DNA from: an uncultured Eubacteriales bacterium
GTDB taxonomy: Bacteria; Bacillota; Clostridia; Oscillospirales; Acutalibacteraceae
Assembly (NCBI GenBank): GCA_934476545.1
Contig: CAKSOB010000046.1
Location: 1-11,266 of the forward strand
DNA: 11,266 bases
Reading direction: 5' to 3'
Shown here: positions 1 to 6,515 of the stretch, piece by piece
Position numbering within the stretch: the stretch's first letter is position 1
How the letters are laid out: each line of letters opens with the position of its first letter
Notes under the pieces: model-generated
Database searches by the model: none
Told to the model about the DNA's origin: nothing
The model's input: the letters and a program-made list of their open reading frames with translations, nothing else
Translations under genes and position numbers: made by a program

Positions 1-21
1 TTTCTGAAAGAGGGCGGTTTT

Positions 22-1287
22 ATGAAAGGAAAACGAATGTTAGCAACCCTGTTGGCAGCTATGATTGCTTGTGGTTCTGTGGCAACGACCGCATCGGTAG
101 TGTCGGCTGCGGAAACAACTGCGATGGTAGCGGCACAAGCTGTATCTGCTTCAAATTTGTTGCCGACCGATGTAACAACCCCATCCTCTGGGTGTATGTT
201 GGTTGGGATTCAAGGAGATTTTATTGCAGATTCCAAGGCGGCGCTAAAGCGAATCAATGAAATTCGTTACGAAGCCTGCAAGGAAGGCGTAACGAATCCT
301 TCTACCGGAACGCAATTGACCGTAAAAGATTATATTCCCATTAAATGGTCATCCGATTTGGAGTATATCGCTCGTATTCGTGCAGTAGAAGCCAGTGCAT
401 ATTTGGCTCATGTTCGCCCCAATGGAACGATTTGCTTCACCCTTTCTTCTCCCAATGGAGTTGGCAGTTTTGGAGAAGTGCTTGCGTGGAACTGGTCCAC
501 TTCTATGGTCCCCGGAATTGAGCAGTGGTATAGCGAAAAGGAAATCTGGGTAAACGGTGGCAGCGGTGAAACCGGACACTACACCCAAATGATTGACCCG
601 GAAAATCTGTATGTGGGTTTGGGTACCTTCTGTACCACAAACACCATGTACTACAACACCACCTGCGGTGAGTTTTCTTCTTATCCGAATTTGAAGGAAA
701 CCATGGGAGCGGCGAAAAAGGGCATTACCCAAACCATTGAAATTCCGGAATCCGCAATGACAAAGGTAACGCTTAGCGGAAAGAAGCAACTGGAGCAGGG
801 TAAGGCAACTCGCTTGACGCTGAATGGCATTGCAAATCTTTCCACGGAGTGTATTGTGACAGTATTGGATTCCATTACTTGGAAGTCCTCGAATCCGAAG
901 GTAGTATCCGTAGATCAAACCGGAAAAATTAAGCGGCTTGCATCCGGAACAGCAACCATTACTGCAACCACAGCCAATGGAAAGAAAGCTACTTTAAAAA
1001 TTACAGAGCGGTTGCTTGCGCCTACTGTCACAGCCCAAGCAAGCACAATCGGCATCAAATTGACTTGGAAATCCATAAAAGGTTCCTCCGGATATGCTGT
1101 TTATCGATCCGGAAGCAAAACCGGAAGCTATAAGAAAATTGGCGCCACAAAAGGAACAAGCAGCACAGCTTATCGGGATAAAACGGTGACAACAGGAAAG
1201 CGATACTATTACAAAGTAAAAGCGTTGGGCGGAAATGGACTGGCAACCAGTGCGGCTGGTACGGCGGTTTCTGCCGTGGCAAAATAA
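22..1287 (+). CDS. Exported CAP (SCP/PR-1-like) domain protein with Ig-like and FnIII-like tail
   Basis: This is a 421-residue secreted or surface protein; its biochemical role is unknown. The N-terminus has K2, K4 and R5, then a hydrophobic core to about residue 29, as in an export signal. A type I cleavage near VSA-A (27-30) fits, but M14-I15-A16-C17 also fits a permissive lipobox, so it may be a lipoprotein. Residues about 70-220 resemble a CAP domain: a helix with INEIR (78-82), the IKWS strand (107-110), H130 in HVRPNG, E152 in GEVLAWN and H186 in GHYTQMI. H130, E152 and H186 are candidates for the conserved CAP cavity residues. Residues about 245-327 look like a bacterial Ig-like (Big_2) domain, with WKSSNP and VSVDQTGKI. 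Residues about 333-417 look like a fibronectin type III repeat, with LTWKS, GYAVYRS and RYYYKVKA. AGAGGG at 9-14 lies 7 nt before the ATG. A terminator follows, so the gene ends its transcript. Confidence 0.88.
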   Translation: MKGKRMLATLLAAMIACGSVATTASVVSAAETTAMVAAQAVSASNLLPTDVTTPSSGCMLVGIQGDFIADSKAALKRINEIRYEACKEGVTNPSTGTQLTVKDYIPIKWSSDLEYIARIRAVEASAYLAHVRPNGTICFTLSSPNGVGSFGEVLAWNWSTSMVPGIEQWYSEKEIWVNGGSGETGHYTQMIDPENLYVGLGTFCTTNTMYYNTTCGEFSSYPNLKETMGAAKKGITQTIEIPESAMTKVTLSGKKQLEQGKATRLTLNGIANLSTECIVTVLDSITWKSSNPKVVSVDQTGKIKRLASGTATITATTANGKKATLKITERLLAPTVTAQASTIGIKLTWKSIKGSSGYAVYRSGSKTGSYKKIGATKGTSSTAYRDKTVTTGKRYYYKVKALGGNGLATSAAGTAVSAVAK

Positions 1288-1295
1288 AGGAATAG

Positions 1296-1329
1296 AAAGA
1301 CACTTGTTTTCACATCAGGTGTCTTTTTT
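1296..1329 (+). terminator. Rho-independent terminator after the CAP-domain gene
   Basis: An 11-bp stem pairs AAAGACACTTG (1296-1306) with CAGGTGTCTTT (1316-1326), with one G-T pair and a 9-nt loop. It is followed by a T run to 1329. It lies 9 nt after the stop codon. Confidence 0.88.
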
Positions 1330-1362
1330 ATTTTGGGAAGAAATCATCCGAGTTCAAAGTTA

Positions 1363-1391
1363 CCATAGATTAAAACTATGGCGAGTCTATG
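1363..1391 (+). repeat. CATAG/CTATG repeat cluster upstream of the metE promoter
   Basis: CCATAG (1363-1368) and CTATGG (1376-1381) form a perfect 6-bp inverted repeat with a 7-nt gap. A second CTATG at 1387-1391 repeats CTATG at 1376-1380 with an 11-bp period, one helical turn. The cluster ends 10 bp before the metE -35 element, a usual place for an activator such as a LysR-type protein. A regulatory role is inference; the RNA hairpin would lie outside the predicted transcript. Confidence 0.4.
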
Positions 1392-1401
1392 ATATATATA
1401 T

Positions 1402-1430
1402 TTTACAAATGGTGTTCGAGAACTTATAAT
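1402..1430 (+). promoter_or_regulatory. metEF promoter with inverted repeat in the spacer
   Basis: The -35 is TTTACA (1402-1407), the spacer is 17 bp and the -10 is a perfect TATAAT (1425-1430). Transcription should start near 1437, giving a leader of about 45 nt before metE. The spacer holds GTTC-GA-GAAC (1414-1423), a short inverted repeat placed where a bound repressor would block RNA polymerase. Confidence 0.8.
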
Positions 1431-1461
1431 GAATCCATGATAAATTTACACGCAAGAAAAA

Positions 1462-1477
1462 AAGAGAGGATAGAGGA
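1462..1477 (+). promoter_or_regulatory. Ribosome binding region fixing the metE start
   Basis: Two overlapping purine-rich candidates, AGAGAGGA (ending 1470) and AGAGGA (1472-1477), precede the ATG at 1482. They are 11 and 4 nt away. This supports 1482 over the in-frame ATG at 1389, which lies upstream of the promoter. Confidence 0.65.
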
Positions 1478-1481
1478 CACC

Positions 1482-3752
1482 ATGAAAACATCAGTGATTG
1501 GATTTCCAAGAATCGGTACTTTAAGAGAATTAAAGGTTACCTCTGAAAAATATTTTAAAAAAGAGATTCCGGCAGAGGAACTGTTGGAAACTGCAAAGCA
1601 GCTTAGAAGCGCACACTGGAATACCCAGAAGGCTACCGGAATTGATTTTATTTCCAGCAACGACTTTTCATTTTATGATATGGTTTTGGATACCGCAGCA
1701 TTGTTGGGAATCATTCCAAAGCGTTATCAGGACTTGCAGTTGTCAGAGTTGGAAACGTACTTTGCAATGGCTCGTGGTTATCAGGGAGAACACGGCGACG
1801 TAAAAGCATTGGCAATGAAAAAGTGGTTCAATACCAATTACCACTACATTGTTCCGGAAGTAGAGGATGACACGGTGATCGCTCTTTCCGGCAAGAAGCT
1901 TTTGGAAGAGTACACAGAGGCAAAGAATTTGGGCATTGAAACCAAGCCGGTGGTGATCGGTGCTTACACCATGCTGAAGCTATGCAGATACACCGGGACA
2001 AAGTCTGCGGAAGATTTTGTGGATGCAATCGTTCAGGCTTATCAGGACTTGCTTAAAAAGTGCGAAGAAGCAGAAATCGCTTGGCTGCAAATTGATGAGC
2101 CTGCGCTGGTTCAGGATTTAGAAAAAGAGGACATTGCGCTGTTCCGTAAAATTTATGATAAGGTTCTGCCTTGTGCAAAGGGCTGCCGTGTTCTGCTGCA
2201 AACCTACTTTGGCGATGTGCGGGACATTTATGCAGACCTGATTCAAATGCCATTTGCAGGAATCGGACTGGACTTTGTAGAAGGAAAACAAACGGGAGAT
2301 TTGATTGCACAGTATGGCTTCCCGAAGGATAAGCTGCTTTTTGCAGGATTGGTAAACGGTAAGAATATTTGGAAGAATCACTATGAAAAAACCTTGCAGG
2401 TTCTGAAAGACCTGCAAGACAAAGAGATTCGAGTGGTGCTGTCCACCTCTTGCTCTCTGCTCCACGTTCCATATACCCTAAAGCATGAAACCAAACTGTC
2501 TGAGGAGCATCGTTCCTACTTTGCATTTGCAGAAGAAAAGTTGACAGAGCTTCAAGAGTTGAGCGGTCTTGCCGATGAGAAGGAGTATGCGCAAGCAGAG
2601 TCTTATCAAAAGAATCAGGCGTTATTTGCAAAAGAAAGAGATTGCAGCAACGACAGCGTAAAAGAGCGACTTTCCGCTGTAACAGAGGCAGACTACATCA
2701 GACTGCCGCAGCGTCGGGAGCGTCAGGATTTGCAGAAAAAAGCCTTTGCACTGCCGGAGTTCCCAACCACAACTATCGGTTCTTTCCCGCAGACCAAGGA
2801 TGTTAAAGCAACTCGTTCTGCATTCCGTAAGGGCGAAATCACCAAGCAGGAGTATGTGGCATTCAACCAAAAAAAGATTGCAGAGTGCGTTGCATGGCAG
2901 GAAGATATTGGACTGGATGTTCTGGTGCATGGCGAGTACGAAAGAAATGACATGGTAGAGTATTTCGGCGAAGCGCTGGGCGGCTTCCTCTTTACAGAAA
3001 AGGCATGGGTACAGTCCTATGGCACAAGATGTGTAAAGCCACCGATCATCTGGGGCGATGTATCCCGTGAAAAGGCAATTACCGTGGAGTGGTCTGTGTA
3101 TGCCCAGTCTTTGACCAAAAAGATCATGAAGGGAATGCTGACCGGTCCGGTTACCATTTTGAACTGGTCCTTTCCAAGAGAAGATATTTCCATCAAGGAA
3201 TCCATTTCTCAGATTGCACTGGCAATTCGAGATGAAGTATTGGATTTGGAAGCAAACGGAATCAAGATGATTCAGATTGACGAAGCTGCATTGAGAGAAA
3301 AATTGCCGCTGAGAAAATCAGATTGGTACACCGAGTATCTTGATTTTGCAATTCCTGCATTCCGGTTGACCCACAGCGGTGTGAAGCCAGAAACACAGAT
3401 TCATACCCATATGTGTTATAGTGAATTTACCGATATTATTCCTGCGATTGACGACATGGATGCAGATGTGATTACCTTTGAGGCATCCCGTTCCGATTTG
3501 CAAATTTTGGATTCTTTGAAAGAAAATCATTTTGAGACAGAAGTAGGTCCGGGTGTTTACGATATTCACTCGCCACGAGTTCCTTCTGTGGAAGAGATTG
3601 TGGCTGCATTGGAGCTTATGCTGACCAAAATCAGCAAAGATAAGCTGTGGGTAAATCCGGACTGCGGCTTAAAAACAAGAGCCGTTCCGGAAACAGACGC
3701 AAGTCTGAGAAACATGGTGGCGGCAGCAAAAATCATTCGAAGCAAATTTTAA
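1482..3752 (+). CDS. metE: 5-methyltetrahydropteroyltriglutamate-homocysteine S-methyltransferase (cobalamin-independent methionine synthase)
   Basis: This cytosolic zinc enzyme transfers the methyl group of 5-methyl-tetrahydrofolate to homocysteine, the last step of methionine synthesis, without vitamin B12. The 756-residue product matches the usual length of about 750. The N-terminal half opens with VIGFPRIG (residues 5-12), the family's typical start. The C-terminal catalytic half opens with TTTIGSFPQT (429-438). Expected zinc ligands are present: H643 and C645 in HTHMCYSEF, E667 in TFEASRSD and C728 in NPDCGLKTR. The open frame continues upstream to 1389, but that ATG lies before the promoter. 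The ATG at 1482 has ribosome-binding sequences and gives the conserved N-terminus. metF follows after 24 nt, so the two are very probably one operon. No SAM riboswitch or T-box is visible in the short leader, so control is probably by a DNA-binding protein. Confidence 0.97.
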   Translation: MKTSVIGFPRIGTLRELKVTSEKYFKKEIPAEELLETAKQLRSAHWNTQKATGIDFISSNDFSFYDMVLDTAALLGIIPKRYQDLQLSELETYFAMARGYQGEHGDVKALAMKKWFNTNYHYIVPEVEDDTVIALSGKKLLEEYTEAKNLGIETKPVVIGAYTMLKLCRYTGTKSAEDFVDAIVQAYQDLLKKCEEAEIAWLQIDEPALVQDLEKEDIALFRKIYDKVLPCAKGCRVLLQTYFGDVRDIYADLIQMPFAGIGLDFVEGKQTGDLIAQYGFPKDKLLFAGLVNGKNIWKNHYEKTLQVLKDLQDKEIRVVLSTSCSLLHVPYTLKHETKLSEEHRSYFAFAEEKLTELQELSGLADEKEYAQAESYQKNQALFAKERDCSNDSVKERLSAVTEADYIRLPQRRERQDLQKKAFALPEFPTTTIGSFPQTKDVKATRSAFRKGEITKQEYVAFNQKKIAECVAWQEDIGLDVLVHGEYERNDMVEYFGEALGGFLFTEKAWVQSYGTRCVKPPIIWGDVSREKAITVEWSVYAQSLTKKIMKGMLTGPVTILNWSFPREDISIKESISQIALAIRDEVLDLEANGIKMIQIDEAALREKLPLRKSDWYTEYLDFAIPAFRLTHSGVKPETQIHTHMCYSEFTDIIPAIDDMDADVITFEASRSDLQILDSLKENHFETEVGPGVYDIHSPRVPSVEEIVAALELMLTKISKDKLWVNPDCGLKTRAVPETDASLRNMVAAAKIIRSKF

Positions 3753-3776
3753 ATATTAGAAAAGTTGGTGTTGTGC

Positions 3777-4634
3777 ATGAAAATTTCAGATCTTTGTAAA
3801 AAGAAAAAGAGCCTGTCTTTTGAAATTTTTCCTCCGAAGAAAGACAGTGAGCTGAAAAATATTGATGAAACCTTGTCCGTTTTATGCGAGTTAAATCCCG
3901 ATTATATCAGCGTCACCTTTGGGGCAGGCGGCAGTTCAAATTGTAACAGCACGATAGAAATTGCAAAGAAAATCAAGCAGCAGTACCATGTAGAGCCGGT
4001 TGTGCATTTGACCTGCCTGCATTACAACAAAGCAGAGATGGATGAGTTTGCCAATGTTTTGGCAGCGGAGGGTATTGAAAATGTACTGGCGCTGCGTGGA
4101 GATCGAAATCCCAAAATTCAGGCGAAGGATGACTTTCAGCACGCTTCCGATTTGATTTCTTACCTAAAGCCAAAGAATGACTTTTGTTTCTTAGGCGCTT
4201 GTTATCCGGAGTGTCATCCGGAATCGGAAAATAAAATCAGCGAAATGAAGCACCTAAAAGAAAAAGTAAACGCAGGGGCAGAGGTCTTGCTCTCTCAGTT
4301 ATTTTTTAACAATAAGCAATTCTTCCGGTTTGTAGAGGAGTGCAGAATTGCGGACATCCATGTTCCGATTATTCCTGGTATCATGCCGGTCATCAATGCG
4401 GCGCAAATTAAGAGAATGATTACCATGTGCGGCGCAACCTTTCCGGATCGCTTCCAGAAAATTATTGCAAAATATGAGGACAACAAAGAGGCATTGTTCG
4501 ATGCCGGCATGGCATATGCGTTGAGCCAAATCATTGATTTATTAGTCAGCGATATTGACGGAATTCATTTGTACACTATGAATAATCCTTTGGTTGCCCG
4601 TAAAATTTGCGAGGGAATTCGCAATATTATATAG
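3777..4634 (+). CDS. metF: 5,10-methylenetetrahydrofolate reductase
   Basis: This flavoenzyme reduces 5,10-methylene-tetrahydrofolate to 5-methyl-tetrahydrofolate, the methyl donor of MetE encoded just upstream. The 285-residue product is close to the usual bacterial MetF length and has the single-domain TIM-barrel pattern: SFEIFPPK (14-21, with E16 as the likely catalytic Glu), YISVTFGAGGSS (43-54), VVHLTC (75-80), LALRGDR (104-110, with D109 facing the flavin in relatives), GACYPE (140-145), LLSQLFF (171-177) and IPGIMPV (199-205). The start is uncertain. ATG 3777 gives a normal N-terminus, while an in-frame TTG at 3765 would add four residues. Neither has a clear Shine-Dalgarno sequence, so translation may depend on ribosomes finishing metE 24 nt upstream. 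Confidence 0.95.
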   Translation: MKISDLCKKKKSLSFEIFPPKKDSELKNIDETLSVLCELNPDYISVTFGAGGSSNCNSTIEIAKKIKQQYHVEPVVHLTCLHYNKAEMDEFANVLAAEGIENVLALRGDRNPKIQAKDDFQHASDLISYLKPKNDFCFLGACYPECHPESENKISEMKHLKEKVNAGAEVLLSQLFFNNKQFFRFVEECRIADIHVPIIPGIMPVINAAQIKRMITMCGATFPDRFQKIIAKYEDNKEALFDAGMAYALSQIIDLLVSDIDGIHLYTMNNPLVARKICEGIRNII

Positions 4635-4646
4635 ATTATAATATAG

Positions 4647-4694
4647 AAACAGGGTTATGTGAGAAGTGTTTTGCTCATGCAGCCCTGTTTTTGC
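4647..4694 (+). terminator. Terminator of the metEF operon
   Basis: AAACAGGG (4647-4654) pairs perfectly with CCCTGTTT (4683-4690). The 28-nt interior can extend the stem through GTGAG (4659-4663) and CTCAT (4674-4678). Five Ts (4688-4692) follow. It begins 12 nt after the metF stop codon. Confidence 0.72.
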
Positions 4695-4763
4695 GTAGAG
4701 AATGGAAATGGCTGTTGGTAGAAGTTTTTTTATATTTTTTAGGTAAATTGACAATTATCGTTA

Positions 4764-4796
4764 TTTTTTGAAAATTTTAAAGTTTTTTTCAAAAAA
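4764..4796 (+). promoter_or_regulatory. AT-rich inverted repeat upstream of the tRNA promoter, possible UP element
   Basis: TTTTTTGAAAA (4764-4774) and TTTTCAAAAAA (4786-4796) form a perfect 11-bp inverted repeat with an 11-nt gap, ending 3 bp before the tRNA -35. A- and T-tracts here are typical of UP elements bound by the RNA polymerase alpha subunit at stable-RNA promoters. The rest of 4695-4763 is AT-rich with no gene that I can see. Confidence 0.45.
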
Positions 4797-4799
4797 GTA

Positions 4800-4827
4800 T
4801 TGACTTTTAAAAGAAATTTGATATAAT
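4800..4827 (+). promoter_or_regulatory. Promoter of the tRNA-Gln/tRNA-Pro unit
   Basis: TTGACT (4800-4805), a 16-bp spacer and a perfect TATAAT (4822-4827) predict a start near 4834, about 19 nt before tRNA-Gln. No other good promoter is visible between metF and the tRNAs. Confidence 0.82.
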
Positions 4828-4852
4828 AGATATTGCTGTTTGACAGTAACTT

Positions 4853-4926
4853 TGCGGCATTGTGTAAGGGTAGCACAGCAGACTCTGACTCTGTATGTCT
4901 GGGTTCGAATCCTAGTGCCGCAGCCA
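4853..4926 (+). tRNA. tRNA-Gln (anticodon CTG)
   Basis: A full cloverleaf folds by hand. The acceptor pairs TGCGGCA with TGCCGCA, the D stem GTGT with GCAC, the anticodon stem GCAGA with TCTGT, and the T stem CTGGG with CCTAG around TTCGAAT. The anticodon loop CTCTGAC carries CTG, which reads CAG. The U1-A72 pair is typical of bacterial tRNA-Gln. Discriminator G (4923) is followed by a genome-encoded CCA (4924-4926). Confidence 0.96.
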
Positions 4927-4932
4927 GAGAAG

Positions 4933-4961
4933 AGTGCCGAAGGAGTTTCCTCGGTACTTTT
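4933..4961 (+). terminator. Terminator-like hairpin between the two tRNA genes
   Basis: AGTGCCGA (4933-4940) pairs with TCGGTACT (4951-4958) with one G-T pair. The stem extends through GGA/TCC past a bulged A, leaving a 3-nt loop. TTTT, G, TTTT follow (4958-4966) and run up to the next tRNA. It has the form of an intrinsic terminator, but no promoter is visible between it and tRNA-Pro. It may terminate partially or serve in tRNA processing. Confidence 0.6.
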
Positions 4962-4966
4962 GTTTT

Positions 4967-5043
<77 letters not shown>

Positions 5044-5048
5044 AATAG

Positions 5049-5088
5049 AAGCAGTTTTGTGTTATTTTTACGCAAAGCTGCTTTTTTT
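5049..5088 (+). terminator. Terminator of the tRNA unit
   Basis: AAGCAGTTTTGTG (5049-5061) pairs with CGCAAAGCTGCTT (5071-5083), 13 bp including G-T pairs, with a 9-nt AT loop. Seven Ts (5082-5088) follow. It begins 5 nt after tRNA-Pro. Confidence 0.9.
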
Positions 5089-5110
5089 ATTTTTATGATA
5101 CAGCTATTAG

Positions 5111-5141
5111 AGGAACCGCTCTTTATGAACGGTTCTTTTTT
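5111..5141 (+). terminator. Second, back-up terminator on the + strand
   Basis: AGGAACCG (5111-5118) pairs with CGGTTCTT (5130-5137), followed by a T run (5136-5141). On the minus strand the hairpin is not followed by Ts, so it works only rightward. It probably catches read-through from the tRNA unit before the convergent kinase gene. Confidence 0.68.
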
Positions 5142-5145
5142 ATGC

Positions 5146-5175
5146 AAAAAGGCAGCCTTGGGTTCAAAGCTGCCT
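5146..5175 (-). terminator. Terminator of the regulator-kinase operon (minus strand)
   Basis: On the minus strand AGGCAGC (5175-5169) pairs with GCTGCCT (5156-5150) across a 12-nt loop and runs into five Ts (5150-5146). It begins 17 nt after the kinase stop codon. Confidence 0.87.
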
Positions 5176-5192
5176 AGATAGAAGTTTTGAGA

Positions 5193-6515
5193 TCATGATC
5201 GGTTGCCTCGTAGCATAACCTTTGCGGTAAAGATACCATCTTGATAGGTGAAGGTGCTTGCACCACCGCTTTTTTCTGCAATGCGGCGTACAGATTGAAT
5301 GCCAACACCATTTCCTTTTCGCTTTGTGGATTGGAAAATGTTGTTTTTTTCTGAGATCGTTCCTGCAAAAGAATTTTCCACTTGAATCAAAACAATGTAG
5401 TCAGAGTGAAGGTATCCTTCTACTTTGATCTGCCGTTTTTCTTTCTCTGTTTTTAAACTGGCTTCCAGCGCGTTTTCCAACAGGTTAGAAAGAACTAAAC
5501 ACATATCAATTTCATCCACCGGAAGCTGTTCCGGCAAATCCATCTTTGCACAAAAAGGAATTTGTTCCCGCTGTGCCAAGGTGCAGTAGTACCCGATGAC
5601 GCTATCAGCGACTCGATTTTCACAAAAGCACATTTCCAGATTTGGAATATGATCTTCTGCACCGGAAAGATATTCTTTGATTTTATCCAAATTACCGTCT
5701 TCTGCCAAAGCGGACAACTGGTGGAAGTGATGCCGCATATCGTGTCTGGCTTGCCGTGCTTCTTCAATGGCAGTACGAAGGTTATCGTATCTCGCTTGTT
5801 GAAGAGAAAGAAAATGGTTCTCCTGTTGCAATTTTGCATTTCGATTCAGGCTGTTTGCCATCATCAAAAAGATTGCGTAAAACAGCGCTAAAATTCCCAA
5901 TAGCACCAAACTCATGACAGTGTAGATGATTAAAATTCGCCCGGTATACAGTGTGCTGCGATACCTTGGTGTAATAAATGCGTTTAATCCGATAAACACA
6001 AGGGGGATAATCCAAAAGAAATACCAAGTTTGAGCAAAATTCATATTTTCCGTCAACTGTCGTGCAGCATGAGAAGCCGGATACCATGCAAGGAGTACAA
6101 ACAGCCAACAGACGCCATTATAAATAAGCCCTGCACTGATGCCGAGCCACATCTCCGATTCGGTTGAGGGAATCAGCGCGGCATCGATGGCTCTGGAAAA
6201 ATTATTAAGACAAGCAAAGATTGCACAGACTGCTAACGCAATGCTGCCGGATTTCCAAATAGAAACCGGAAGGATTTTGATGTAAACCACCATTGTAACC
6301 AGCGCGATTGGAATGATAAAGGGAAGGGTGGGCCAGTTTAACCAATAACATAAAACACCGCCGAGAATCGGAAGTCCCACAAGTAACGGTAATATTCTGC
6401 AAACCACTTTCCATAGGGGATGCTTTAAGTAGGAAACCATTGGTAACAGGGATAACAGCATTCCTGGAAAAATAACAGCAATTTCTAAAATTGGTCTGAG
6501 TACAGTTTCCATCAT
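5193..6515 (-). CDS. Sensor histidine kinase, GHKL type (AgrC/HPK10-like)
   Basis: This membrane sensor kinase should phosphorylate the LytTR regulator encoded just upstream. The 440-residue product has about seven hydrophobic segments (near 7-27, 35-57, 64-82, 88-104, 122-144, 163-180 and 193-220), an AgrC-like sensor without a large extracellular loop. A helical linker (about 221-250) leads to the H box ARHDMRHHFH with H258. The ATP-binding domain shows the N box SNLLENALEAS (N348 likely binds Mg-ATP) and a G box KGNGVGIQSV (400-409). The nearby frame also allows TTG at 6518. I chose ATG 6515 because AAAGAGGA (6528-6521) lies 5 nt away and the regulator's TGA shares its A with this ATG, implying coupled translation. 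A second ATG at 6512 is possible. No peptide precursor or processing gene is nearby, so the signal is unknown. Confidence 0.93.
   Translation of the reverse strand: MMETVLRPILEIAVIFPGMLLSLLPMVSYLKHPLWKVVCRILPLLVGLPILGGVLCYWLNWPTLPFIIPIALVTMVVYIKILPVSIWKSGSIALAVCAIFACLNNFSRAIDAALIPSTESEMWLGISAGLIYNGVCWLFVLLAWYPASHAARQLTENMNFAQTWYFFWIIPLVFIGLNAFITPRYRSTLYTGRILIIYTVMSLVLLGILALFYAIFLMMANSLNRNAKLQQENHFLSLQQARYDNLRTAIEEARQARHDMRHHFHQLSALAEDGNLDKIKEYLSGAEDHIPNLEMCFCENRVADSVIGYYCTLAQREQIPFCAKMDLPEQLPVDEIDMCLVLSNLLENALEASLKTEKEKRQIKVEGYLHSDYIVLIQVENSFAGTISEKNNIFQSTKRKGNGVGIQSVRRIAEKSGGASTFTYQDGIFTAKVMLRGNRS

Noticed and set aside
349..918. Minus-strand 189-codon frame inside the CAP-domain gene
   Set aside because: It is a shadow of a well-supported coding frame, with no ribosome binding site or recognisable motif. 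The same applies to 2053-2631 and 7857-8543 on the minus strand.
1414..1423. GTTC-GA-GAAC as a LexA (SOS) box
   Set aside because: Gram-positive LexA boxes have GAAC-N4-GTTC. Here the half-sites are in the opposite order with a 2-bp gap, and metE is not an SOS gene.
1330..1481. SAM riboswitch or T-box upstream of metE
   Set aside because: No S-box core or T-box sequence is seen, and the predicted transcript leader is only about 45 nt. The CCATAG/CTATGG hairpin lies upstream of the promoter.
1389..1481. Extended N-terminus of MetE from ATG 1389
   Set aside because: It precedes the promoter elements, has no ribosome binding site, and the extra 31 residues do not resemble MetE.
4748..4753. Perfect TTGACA as a second tRNA promoter
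   Set aside because: The -10 position 17 bp downstream reads AAAATT. The TTGACT/TATAAT pair at 4800-4827 is far better and well placed.
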